59,378 nucleotides of DNA from an uncultured Oscillospiraceae bacterium (lineage in GTDB: Bacteria > Bacillota > Clostridia > Oscillospirales > Oscillospiraceae). The first letter of the stretch is position 1. Each line of letters starts with the position of its first letter. Positions 36,946 through 44,498 of this stretch are shown here, in pieces. A program made the position numbers and the translations under genes. The stretch spans positions 1-59,378 of the forward strand of contig CANRIU010000010.1 in NCBI GenBank assembly GCA_947630755.1, written 5' to 3'. The notes under the pieces are model-generated. The model did no database searches and had not been told where the DNA came from. It was given only the letters and a program-made list of their open reading frames with translations.

Positions 36946-38562
36946 TCAGCCCCAAATAACGGAGAGCATCGGCACGACCTGCTTTTTTCTGGACATGACC
37001 CCCGGCAGGAACGCCTCTTTGTCGTGGAGCTCCACGTTGAAGGCCTGAGAGAAGGTGTCCTCCCCGCCAAGGCACAGCATCTTGCTGCCCTCGATGAGCA
37101 CGTCGGTGAGCATGAGGATCACCATGCTGTACCCGTTTTGCTTCTTTACCTCCTCCATGAGCTTCAAAAACTCGTCCTTGCGCTTTAAGTGCCTGTCCGA
37201 GTCCATGCAGGTTATCTGGCTTATCCCGAAGGCGTGCCCGGCGATGTGGAACTCCTTGAAGTCGGTGAAGAACATATCCCGCACCGGCTTGTCCTCGGGT
37301 CCCGACTGGGAGAATATGAACCGCCCCAGCTCCGTCAGGTCCAGGTCCGCTATCGCCGCAAGGCGCTCCGCCATGCGCCTGTCCCTGTCGGTGCAGGTGG
37401 GGGATTTGAACATGACCGTGTCGGAGATTATCGCAGCGCACATGAGCCCCGCCAGCTTCTTTGAGGGCATGAGGCCCCGCTCCTGATACATCCCGGCAAC
37501 GATGGTGCAGGTGCTGCCCACGGGCTCGTTGCGCACATACACCGGGTTCTGGGTCTGGATGTCCGCCAGCCGGTGGTGGTCGATTATGGCGAGGATCTCC
37601 GTCTCGTCAAGCCCCGGGACGGACTGGGCAAGCTCGTTGTGGTCCACCAGCACCACCCTCTTGCGCCGCGGGCGCAGGAGGTGGAAGCGGGACAGCGTCC
37701 CCACCACCCGGTCGCCGTCGTCAAGTATCGGGTAGCTGCGGTAGCGGCTGTGGAGGACGACCTCCCGCACGTCGTCTATGTAGTCGTTGAGGTGAAACGC
37801 CTCTATCCCCTCGGCGGAGACGAGCCGCCCCGCGGGTATGGCCTGAAATATCCGTCTCACTGCCCGGAGGCTGTCATAAGGGGTGGAAATGACTGTCGTC
37901 TCCCCCTCCCCGGTGTCAATGTTCTCCGGAAGCCTCGCCCTGCACAAAATCACGCAGCTCACGCCCGCCTTGACGGCGCTTTTTATGATGTCCGGCTGGT
38001 CGCCGCAGATGAGTATTGCGTCCTTTGAGCGGCATATGGGCGTCTCGGTGTCCTGGGGCAGCGCCAGTATCACCTCCCCGGAGAGGGTGTTGACGACCCG
38101 GCGGCTCTCTATCAGTATCTGCCCCTCCAAAACCGAGAGTATGTTAAAAAGCGGCACATCCCTCAGCGTCGGGTCCTCGATGGTCTCAATGTCAAAGGCC
38201 GCTATGGTCCCGGCGGTCATCATCCCCCTGAGATGCCCGTCGTCGTCGGTTATGGGTATCGCGGAGATGTGCTTGTCCGCCTCCATCGCCGACCAGACCC
38301 GGTTGACGGTGACGGCCTCGCTGAGTATGGGCGGTACGTCAAAGTCCAGGTCCTGCACCTGAGTGCGCAGGTCCTTGACGTACAGCGGCGGCTCGAATCC
38401 GAAGCGGCCGAGTATCTTCTGCGTCTCGTCCGACAGATGCCCCAGGCGCGACGCCACATACTCCCTCTCCCCGGTTGCGTTGCGCAGGGAGGCGTAGGCC
38501 ATGGCGGATACTATCGAATCCGTGTCCGGGTTTTTGTGCCCGGTTACAAAAATATGCTCCAT
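36946..38562 (-). CDS. Manganese-dependent inorganic pyrophosphatase with CBS and DRTGG domains
   Basis: A 538-residue family II pyrophosphatase of the regulated type. The N-terminal DHH domain begins HIFVTGHKNPDTDSIVSAMAYA, with metal ligands in GHKNPDTDS. CBS repeats (around residues 70-125 and 245-300) flank a DRTGG-type domain, together inserted within the enzyme. The catalytic half resumes with VVLVDHNE and IIDHHR, then the DHHA2 domain (KKQNGYSMVILMLTDVLIEGS) at the C-terminus. CBS-pyrophosphatases are inhibited by AMP/ADP and activated by ATP or diadenosine polyphosphates. ATG 38562 has GGAG 9 bases upstream. It is the first of three genes with the cupin and TIR genes. Confidence 0.93.
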   Translation of the reverse strand: MEHIFVTGHKNPDTDSIVSAMAYASLRNATGEREYVASRLGHLSDETQKILGRFGFEPPLYVKDLRTQVQDLDFDVPPILSEAVTVNRVWSAMEADKHISAIPITDDDGHLRGMMTAGTIAAFDIETIEDPTLRDVPLFNILSVLEGQILIESRRVVNTLSGEVILALPQDTETPICRSKDAILICGDQPDIIKSAVKAGVSCVILCRARLPENIDTGEGETTVISTPYDSLRAVRRIFQAIPAGRLVSAEGIEAFHLNDYIDDVREVVLHSRYRSYPILDDGDRVVGTLSRFHLLRPRRKRVVLVDHNELAQSVPGLDETEILAIIDHHRLADIQTQNPVYVRNEPVGSTCTIVAGMYQERGLMPSKKLAGLMCAAIISDTVMFKSPTCTDRDRRMAERLAAIADLDLTELGRFIFSQSGPEDKPVRDMFFTDFKEFHIAGHAFGISQITCMDSDRHLKRKDEFLKLMEEVKKQNGYSMVILMLTDVLIEGSKMLCLGGEDTFSQAFNVELHDKEAFLPGVMSRKKQVVPMLSVIWG

Positions 38563-38722
38563 TTCATTCAGCTCCAATCTGATACTGAGTTAAGAATACA
38601 CTACTTTTTTAAAATTGAAAAGGGGCGTTGTGAAATTTTTAAAATCCGCACGGGATAAATTTGCTCCCCGGGGCAAGCTTATATTTTTTGCCAGCATTCG
38701 GGTTTTTTCCATTCCCTTGCCC

Positions 38723-38751
38723 TTGAAATGACACACGGGATATGATATACT
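38723..38751 (+). promoter_or_regulatory. Promoter of the M3 peptidase gene
   Basis: TTGAAA (38723-38728), 17 bases, TATACT (38746-38751). The leader to 38851 contains a bulged hairpin whose base is TTAAGG/CCTTAA (about 38784-38826). Confidence 0.8.
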
Positions 38752-38851
38752 GTTTTTTAAGTCAGTTTTATCACTATAAAGCGTTAAGGCGGAGGGAGCC
38801 GGACCCGCGCGGCCCTCGCCACCTTAAAAAACTTAACAGGAGGAATCGCAC

Positions 38852-41224
38852 ATGAAAAAAAGACTGATTTCCATCGCGCTGGTCCTCGCCCTGGTTCTGG
38901 CCCTTGCCCCCGCGGCAATGGCTGATGAGGGCGTCAGGGACACGGAATTCTTTCAGAACCAGCCCCACTCCGACAAGAACTTTTCGGAGATGACCTACAC
39001 CCCCGTCTCCGAGGCGGACTTCCTTGCCGCCATTGACGAGGGCCGCGCCCTTCTCGACAGCGCCGCCAACGAGTCAAAGGTCCAGGAGATTTTTGACAGG
39101 GTCGCGGATATGTTCCAGACGGTAAACGGGAACCTGACCCTTCTCACCATCCGCAGCTCCCTCGACGTGACGGATGATGAGTGCCAGGCCCTCTACCTTC
39201 AGGAGTACTCCCTTGCGGTGGACATCACCGACCCCTTCATCTTCTTCATTCAGGACATCCTCAAGTCCCCCTGCGACGGCTTCATGCGTGCGCAGATCTC
39301 CGAGGAGGACGCCGAGTACTACCTTGAGTACGGCGGTAGCAGCGACGAGCAGAAGGCCCTCTCCAAGGAGCTCGCCGGAATAGAGGACAAGTACTGGGAC
39401 GCCTACTTCACCGAGTACACCTATGTGTACGGCGACGAGGTCTGGACCAGCGACATGGCCGAGGCCGCCGTCAACGCCGGGTACATCTCCGTTGACGAAT
39501 ACAACGTTATCTCTACCGCCATCGCCCGGGAGCGCAATGAGGCCATGGGCGCTGTGTACATGGAGGGTCTGGAGCTCAACACCAAACTCGCCGCGACCTA
39601 CGGATACGACAACTACGGCGATTTCGCCTATGAGATGAGCTACGGCTACGACTACACTCCGGAGGAGATCCTCGAGTACGCCGACGCCGTCAAGGAGTAC
39701 ATCGTTCCCCTGGCGGACGAGGTCTACACCCTTTACAGCGAGGGGGTATACGCCCTTGATTACGACGGCTATTACGGCTTCTACGCCGCTGACTACACCG
39801 ATAAGGACACCCTCGACGCCATCAGGCCCTGCATCGCCTCCATGTCCGACGAGCTTCTTGAGACATGGGACTACATGATTGGCCACGACCTCTATGACAT
39901 CACCGCCAGCGAGACAAAGGACGACGCCGGCTTCACCACCCTTATCTCCGGCTACGGCGCCCCCTTCTTCTTCAACAGCCCCTACGGCTTCCTGGCGGAT
40001 TTCTCCACCATAGTCCACGAGTTCGGCCACTACAACAACTTCTACTGGCACCCCAACGGATGGAACGACGGAAACTCCAACATCGACGTCGCCGAGGTCC
40101 ACTCCCAGGCGATGGAGCTGCTGTTCACCAACTTCTATCCCCAGCTCTTCGGCGATAACTACCTCATCGCCGAGGACCTGCTGATGTACAACCTCCTGTA
40201 CAGCGCCATAATCAACGGTGCCATGTACGGCGAGCTGGAGATTTACGCCTCTACCACCCCCAACGTCACCCTCCGGCAGATAAACGAGAAGTACCGTGAG
40301 CTCGCCGCGGAGTACGGCCTTGTGGATGAGAGCGACCCCCGCACCGAGATGTACGGCTGGATAGAGACACACCACCTCACCACCCAGCCCATGTACTACA
40401 TAAGCTACTCCACCTCCGCCGCCGGAGCCTTCGCCTTCTGGCTTGAGGCCCAGGAGAAGGGCTTCAATACCGCCGTTGACCACTACCTCCAGTTCGTGTC
40501 CCAGTCCGTCTATATGCCCTTCCAGGAGCAGTTTGAGACGGTGGGCATGGAGAACCCCCTCGACCCCTCCTACATTGAGGAGCTCGCCGGAGAGCTCACC
40601 GTAAAGCTCGGCCTTAATGAGCGGCTCACCGCCCTTCAGCGCTCCTATATGTTCCCCGACGTTGTGGAAGGCAAGTGGTACTACGACTATGTCTGGGCCG
40701 CCATTGACGCGGGCTACATGAACGGCAAGTCCGACGGGAACTTCGACCCCAACGGCACCGCCAGCAGGTATCAGGCCGTCGCTGTCCTCTGGAACATGAT
40801 GGGCAACCAGCAGGCTGCCTCCCCCGCCCCCTTCGCCGACACACAGAACAGCAGCTACGCCGACGCCGTTAACTGGGCCGCAGAGGAGCAAATCGTCGGC
40901 GGAAGCACCGACAGCGCCACAGGCCAGCAGGTTTTCAACGGAAAGAACACCATCAACCGTCAGGAGATGATCGTGATGCTCTACCGCCTGGCGCAGGCAG
41001 CGGGCCGGGATACCACCTCCGCCTCAGATCTCTCCTCCTTCAAGGACGCCTCCTCCGTGAGCTCCTGGGCGAGGGACGCCATGTCCTGGGCCGTTAATAA
41101 CGGGATAATAGAGGGCTCCGACGGAAGCCTCCTTCCCAAGTCCCTCCTCAAGCGCTCCCAGATGGCTAAGATCATCGTCACCTTCGCCGAGTACATGAAC
41201 AGCACCGCAAACAGAGTCGGCTGA
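38852..41224 (+). CDS. Exported M3-type peptidase with SLH repeats
   Basis: A 790-residue surface metallopeptidase. The signal peptide is residues 1-24 (ALAPAAMA cut). Residues about 40-590 resemble the M3/oligoendopeptidase F fold. The zinc site HEFGH near residue 390 lies in FSTIVHEFGHYNNFYW, and the third ligand glutamate is in DVAEVHSQAMELL 25 residues on. The last 190 residues carry three SLH-type repeats (FPDVVEGKWYYDYVWAAIDAGYM, YADAVNWAAEEQIVGG, SSWARDAMSWAVNNGII) for cell-wall attachment. M3 enzymes are mostly cytoplasmic, so an exported, wall-anchored version is unusual. It probably trims peptides outside the cell for uptake. AACAGGAGGAATCGCAC precedes the ATG. Confidence 0.88.
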   Translation: MKKRLISIALVLALVLALAPAAMADEGVRDTEFFQNQPHSDKNFSEMTYTPVSEADFLAAIDEGRALLDSAANESKVQEIFDRVADMFQTVNGNLTLLTIRSSLDVTDDECQALYLQEYSLAVDITDPFIFFIQDILKSPCDGFMRAQISEEDAEYYLEYGGSSDEQKALSKELAGIEDKYWDAYFTEYTYVYGDEVWTSDMAEAAVNAGYISVDEYNVISTAIARERNEAMGAVYMEGLELNTKLAATYGYDNYGDFAYEMSYGYDYTPEEILEYADAVKEYIVPLADEVYTLYSEGVYALDYDGYYGFYAADYTDKDTLDAIRPCIASMSDELLETWDYMIGHDLYDITASETKDDAGFTTLISGYGAPFFFNSPYGFLADFSTIVHEFGHYNNFYWHPNGWNDGNSNIDVAEVHSQAMELLFTNFYPQLFGDNYLIAEDLLMYNLLYSAIINGAMYGELEIYASTTPNVTLRQINEKYRELAAEYGLVDESDPRTEMYGWIETHHLTTQPMYYISYSTSAAGAFAFWLEAQEKGFNTAVDHYLQFVSQSVYMPFQEQFETVGMENPLDPSYIEELAGELTVKLGLNERLTALQRSYMFPDVVEGKWYYDYVWAAIDAGYMNGKSDGNFDPNGTASRYQAVAVLWNMMGNQQAASPAPFADTQNSSYADAVNWAAEEQIVGGSTDSATGQQVFNGKNTINRQEMIVMLYRLAQAAGRDTTSASDLSSFKDASSVSSWARDAMSWAVNNGIIEGSDGSLLPKSLLKRSQMAKIIVTFAEYMNSTANRVG

Positions 41225-41240
41225 TTTGATTACCGCTAAT

Positions 41241-41277
41241 ATACCCCCTGCGCCGCGGCGCAGGGGGTATATTTTTG
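41241..41277 (+). terminator. Terminator of the M3 peptidase gene
   Basis: A 30-base palindrome, 41241-41270 (ATACCCCCTGCGCC and its complement), followed by ATTTTTGT. Confidence 0.9.
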
Positions 41278-41306
41278 TATATTTCGATAATTTTTTAACA
41301 ATACCC

Positions 41307-41335
41307 TTGACGCCCGGGGTATACTCTGTTATAAT
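41307..41335 (+). promoter_or_regulatory. Promoter of the Crp/Fnr-like regulator
   Basis: TTGACG (41307-41312), 17 bases, TATAAT (41330-41335). Confidence 0.88.
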
Positions 41336-41346
41336 AAATTAAAAAT

Positions 41347-41360
41347 GTCTCATATGAGAC
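41347..41360 (+). promoter_or_regulatory. Palindromic operator of the Crp/Fnr-like regulator
   Basis: A perfect 14-base palindrome GTCTCATATGAGAC at about +5 to +18 from the predicted start point, between the promoter and the ribosome site. A regulator bound here would block transcription, suggesting autorepression. Confidence 0.65.
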
Positions 41361-41376
41361 GAAAATGGAGGGGTCT

Positions 41377-42024
41377 ATGTTCACTGACTGGGAGCTCAAC
41401 GTCCTCGCAGGGACATTTTTATTCCGTGGACTTGATAAGGACAGCATAAACTCTCTTCTCACCGAAACCCCGGGCAGAAAGCAGGTGTTCCGCAAGGGGA
41501 CCGTAATATACTCCCCGGATAGCTTCAGCCGGGATCTGGGCGTGATACTCTCCGGCAGGATACTTGTTACCAAGGGTGCGCTCACGGTGAGCGAGCTTTC
41601 CCCAGGGGACCTCTTCGGCGCGGCGGCCCTCTTCACCGACGAGGAGCAGTACGTCTCCACCCTCACCGCCATGCAGAGGACCCAGCTCCTCTTTCTCAGT
41701 CAGGAGGTCATAGCCTACCTCATTGACCGGGAGGAGACAGTCCGCTTCAACTACATAAGATACCTTGCCCAGAGGATACGCTTCCTCTCCGCCAAGGTCG
41801 ACTCCCTCTCCTCCGGAAGCGGCGGGCGGAAGCTCTCCGCCTTCATCCTCAACAACGTGGGCGAGGATGGCCGCGTGACTGTGGGCTCCATGACCCAGCT
41901 CGCCTCACGCCTCGGCATCGGCAGGGCGACGCTGTACAGGGAGCTTGACAAGCTGGAGGGCGGATCGATAATTTCCCGCCAGGGGAAAACAATAACACTG
42001 TTAAAACCGGAATTGCTCAAATGA
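41377..42024 (+). CDS. Crp/Fnr-family transcriptional regulator
   Basis: A 215-residue regulator. The N-terminal cyclic-nucleotide-binding-type barrel (residues about 15-125) has ELSPGDLFGAAALF but lacks the arginine-serine phosphate pocket of true CRP. The long dimer helix is followed by a winged HTH (GSMTQLASRLGIGRATLYRELDKLE) near residue 175-200. There is no cysteine cluster for an iron-sulfur centre, so it is not an oxygen-sensing Fnr. ATG 41377 has GGAGGGG just upstream; an ATG 12 bases earlier overlaps the operator side. It is 24 bases upstream of an ABC transporter operon and is the likely regulator of it and of itself. Confidence 0.9.
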   Translation: MFTDWELNVLAGTFLFRGLDKDSINSLLTETPGRKQVFRKGTVIYSPDSFSRDLGVILSGRILVTKGALTVSELSPGDLFGAAALFTDEEQYVSTLTAMQRTQLLFLSQEVIAYLIDREETVRFNYIRYLAQRIRFLSAKVDSLSSGSGGRKLSAFILNNVGEDGRVTVGSMTQLASRLGIGRATLYRELDKLEGGSIISRQGKTITLLKPELLK

Positions 42025-42048
42025 TTCCGATTGGAAAGGAATAAAAAA

Positions 42049-43176
42049 ATGAAAAAGATTCTTACACTTCTTCTTGCGCTGACCCTTGTGCTCTCCCTCG
42101 CGGCCTGCGGCGGGAGCGACACCCCGGACACCCAGGACACGCCCGAGGCCCCCGGCACTCCCGACACACCCGACACCCCCGACGAGCCCGACACTCCCGA
42201 CGAGCCCGACACCCCCGACGAGCCCGATACTCCCGACGAGCCCGGCACCCCCGTGGAGGGCATCGACGTAAGCTTCGCCGTCCTCATCGGCCCCACCGGC
42301 GTTGGCGCCGTGGACCTGTGGGAGGCCGCCGATGCGGGAAACACCGTCGACCACTACACCATCTCCGCCGTCGCCGACAACAGCCAGATCCAAGCGGGCC
42401 TTATAAATGGCGACTACGACATCGCCGCCGTGGCAACAAACGTCGCCTCCGCCCTCTACAACAAGACCGAGGGCCAGGTGAAGGTTATCGCCATTAACAC
42501 CCTCGGCGTGCTCTACATTCTTGAGCGCGGCGACACCATCCATTCCGTCGCCGACCTTGCGGGAAAGACCATCTACTCCCCCGGCCAGGGCGCCAACCCC
42601 GAGTACGCCCTCAAGTATATCCTCACCCAGAACGGCCTCACCGTCAGCACCTCCGCCGAGGAGGTGGAGGGCGCCGACGTGGAGATAGTCTTTGACGACG
42701 CCAGCGTCATTCAGACAAAGATGGCCTCCGGCGAGATCGACGTATGTATGCTCCCCGTCCCCGCCGCCACCGCTGTGCTGATTCAGAACGAGGACGTGCG
42801 CTCCGCCCTTGACATGACTGCCGAGTGGGACGCCCTTGGCACAGGCGGGCAGCTCACCATGGGCTGTGTCGCCGTCCGCGCCCAGTTCGCCGACGAGCAC
42901 CCCGACGCCGTGAAGCGCTTCCTTGAGGAGTACGAGAAGTCCATAAGCTCCGTCAAGGCCGACCCGGACCACGCCGCACAGCTGTGCGAGCAGTACGGCA
43001 TAGTCCCCAAGGCCGCCATCGCAAAGCGCGCCATCCCCGACTGCTCTCTGACCTTCATCGCCGGAGCGGAGATGCGTGACACCCTGGAGCCCTACTATCA
43101 GGTGCTCTTTGACGCCAACCCCGCCTCCATCGGCGGCAGTATGCCGGACGACGGCTTCTACTGGAATGCACAGTGA
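42049..43176 (+). CDS. ABC transporter substrate-binding lipoprotein (NitT/TauT-like)
   Basis: A 375-residue lipoprotein that captures substrate outside the membrane. The signal peptide ends at the lipobox LAAC (C20). A Pro/Asp-rich linker of about 40 residues follows, containing four DEPDTP-type units. The binding domain (about 75-375) has SFAVLIGPTGVGAVDLWEAA, SQIQAGLINGDYDIAAVATN and YSPGQGANPEYALKYIL, as in the NitT/TauT and related SsuA/ThiY-like family. The following genes are its permease and ATPase. The ligand is unknown; sulfonates, nitrate and pyrimidine precursors are the known ligand classes of relatives. Confidence 0.9.
   Translation: MKKILTLLLALTLVLSLAACGGSDTPDTQDTPEAPGTPDTPDTPDEPDTPDEPDTPDEPDTPDEPGTPVEGIDVSFAVLIGPTGVGAVDLWEAADAGNTVDHYTISAVADNSQIQAGLINGDYDIAAVATNVASALYNKTEGQVKVIAINTLGVLYILERGDTIHSVADLAGKTIYSPGQGANPEYALKYILTQNGLTVSTSAEEVEGADVEIVFDDASVIQTKMASGEIDVCMLPVPAATAVLIQNEDVRSALDMTAEWDALGTGGQLTMGCVAVRAQFADEHPDAVKRFLEEYEKSISSVKADPDHAAQLCEQYGIVPKAAIAKRAIPDCSLTFIAGAEMRDTLEPYYQVLFDANPASIGGSMPDDGFYWNAQ
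42181..42252 (+). repeat. 18-bp tandem repeat (4 copies)
   Basis: Four in-frame units, 42181-42198, 42199-42216, 42217-42234 and 42235-42252, follow GACGAGCCCGACACTCCC with one to three changes each, encoding DEPDTP, DEPDTP, DEPDTP, DEPGTP in the lipoprotein linker. Confidence 0.95.
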
Positions 43177-43930
43177 CCCTCTGAAAAAGACATTACGCGC
43201 CATAGCCCCAGCCGTATTCTGGCTGGGGCTGTGGGTGCTTATATCCCGGCTCATTGATCAGTCTCTCTTTCTTCCGGGCCCCGGGCTCGTGCTCGCGACG
43301 CTCTGGGACCTGGCGGGGACGGGGACCTTCTGGGCCCATGTCGCAGCAACGCTCCTTCGGGTAGTCACCGGGACGCTTTTGGGCGTGGCCTGCGGCGTGA
43401 TCCTCGGCGCGGTCATCGGCTTCAGCCCCGTCCTTGACTGCCTCCTCTCCCCCGCCGTGCGGGTGGTCCGGGCGGCTCCGGTGGTGAGCTTCATCGTCCT
43501 CATCATCCTCTGGGCCGGGTCTGACCGTGTGCCAGTCATAATCTGCGCCATGATGGTCACCCCTGTGGTGTGGGAAAACCTCCGCGCGGGCCTCGCCTCC
43601 CCCTCCCGGGAGATTCTTGAGATGGCCTCCGCCTACTCCATGGGCCCATTAAGGAAGCTTCGGTATATCTACCTCCCCGCCTCTCTCCCCCACCTTCGCA
43701 GCGGCATATTGAGCTCCCTCGGGCTCGCCTGGAAGTCCGGCGTGGCGGCGGAGGTGCTCTGCACCCCCCGGAGGGCCGTGGGTACACAGGTATTTTACTC
43801 AAAGCTCTACCTTGAGACCCCGGCGCTTTTTGCCTGGACATTTACGGTCGTCGCGCTGTCCCTTGTCCTTGAGCTCATTGTTCGGACGGCGCTCTCCAAA
43901 GGGACGGGAGGCGGAAAAGATGAAGCTTGA
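43166..43930 (+). CDS. ABC transporter permease (NitT/TauT-like)
   Basis: A 254-residue membrane permease with about six segments (AVFWLGLWVLISRLI, VAATLLRVVTGTLLGVACGVILGAVIGF, VVSFIVLIILWAGSDRVPVIICAMMV and others). The cytoplasmic EAA-type loop that docks to the ATPase is near residue 140-190 (REILEMASAYSMGPLRKLRYIYLPASL). The ATG at 43166 overlaps the last codons of the binding protein gene by 11 bases. A recognisable ribosome site is weak (TGGA), consistent with translational coupling. It overlaps the ATPase gene downstream. Confidence 0.88.
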   Translation: MHSDPLKKTLRAIAPAVFWLGLWVLISRLIDQSLFLPGPGLVLATLWDLAGTGTFWAHVAATLLRVVTGTLLGVACGVILGAVIGFSPVLDCLLSPAVRVVRAAPVVSFIVLIILWAGSDRVPVIICAMMVTPVVWENLRAGLASPSREILEMASAYSMGPLRKLRYIYLPASLPHLRSGILSSLGLAWKSGVAAEVLCTPRRAVGTQVFYSKLYLETPALFAWTFTVVALSLVLELIVRTALSKGTGGGKDEA

Positions 43931-44498
43931 CAGCGTATCCTTCAGCTACGGCGGCAGGGTGGTCCTGGACCGCTTTGACCTGTCCATCCCGGACGAGGGC
44001 GTCACCGCCCTCTCCGGTCCCTCCGGCTGTGGCAAAACGACGCTTCTCAGGCTCCTTGGCGGGCTTGAGCGCCCCTCCGGCGGGACCGTGACCGCCCCGG
44101 GAGGGAAGCTTACCGCCCTGCTCTTTCAGGAGGACAGGCTCCTGCCCCGCCTCACCGCCGGGGCCCAGCTCCGGGCGGTCCTGCCCCGGGGGACAGACGT
44201 CACCGGATACCTTGAGGCCGTGGGGCTTGGCGCCGAGGTCAGCTCCCGGATAGAGACTCTCTCCGGCGGTATGCGCCGCCGTGTCGCCATCGCCCGGGCA
44301 ATGGCCTACGCCCGGGACAAGGAGCTTCTCATCCTTGACGAGCCCTTCACCGGTGTGGACCCGGAGAACGCGGGGCGTATCATGGAGCGCCTGCGCGGCC
44401 TCGGCATCCCCATAGTTTTCTCCGCTCACGACGCCGAGAGCCTCGCCCTCGCGGACCGGGTGATACGCCTCTCCGGCCCGCCGCTGAGGACGGTTTAG
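43920..44498 (+). CDS. ABC transporter ATP-binding protein (short, NitT/TauT-like)
   Basis: A 192-residue ATPase with all catalytic motifs: Walker A GPSGCGKTT near residue 37, signature LSGGMRRR near 115, Walker B ELLILDEPF near 135, and the switch histidine in FSAHD near 165. At 192 residues it is about 50-60 shorter than family members, missing the usual C-terminal regulatory part after the switch. It overlaps the permease gene by 11 bases, with GGGAGGCGGAAAAG before the ATG, and ends inside the stop of the convergent anti-sigma gene. No terminator is visible at this end. Confidence 0.88.
   Translation: MKLDSVSFSYGGRVVLDRFDLSIPDEGVTALSGPSGCGKTTLLRLLGGLERPSGGTVTAPGGKLTALLFQEDRLLPRLTAGAQLRAVLPRGTDVTGYLEAVGLGAEVSSRIETLSGGMRRRVAIARAMAYARDKELLILDEPFTGVDPENAGRIMERLRGLGIPIVFSAHDAESLALADRVIRLSGPPLRTV

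Noticed and set aside
39074-40891. 605-residue open frame on the minus strand
   Set aside because: It is fully antisense to the M3 peptidase gene, made of low-complexity Val/Gly/Glu/Leu typical of the shadow frame of a GC-rich gene, and has no domain.
42181-42252. CRISPR-like array of short repeats
   Set aside because: Units are contiguous, 18 bases, in frame and without spacers; they are a coding repeat. No cas gene is in the window.
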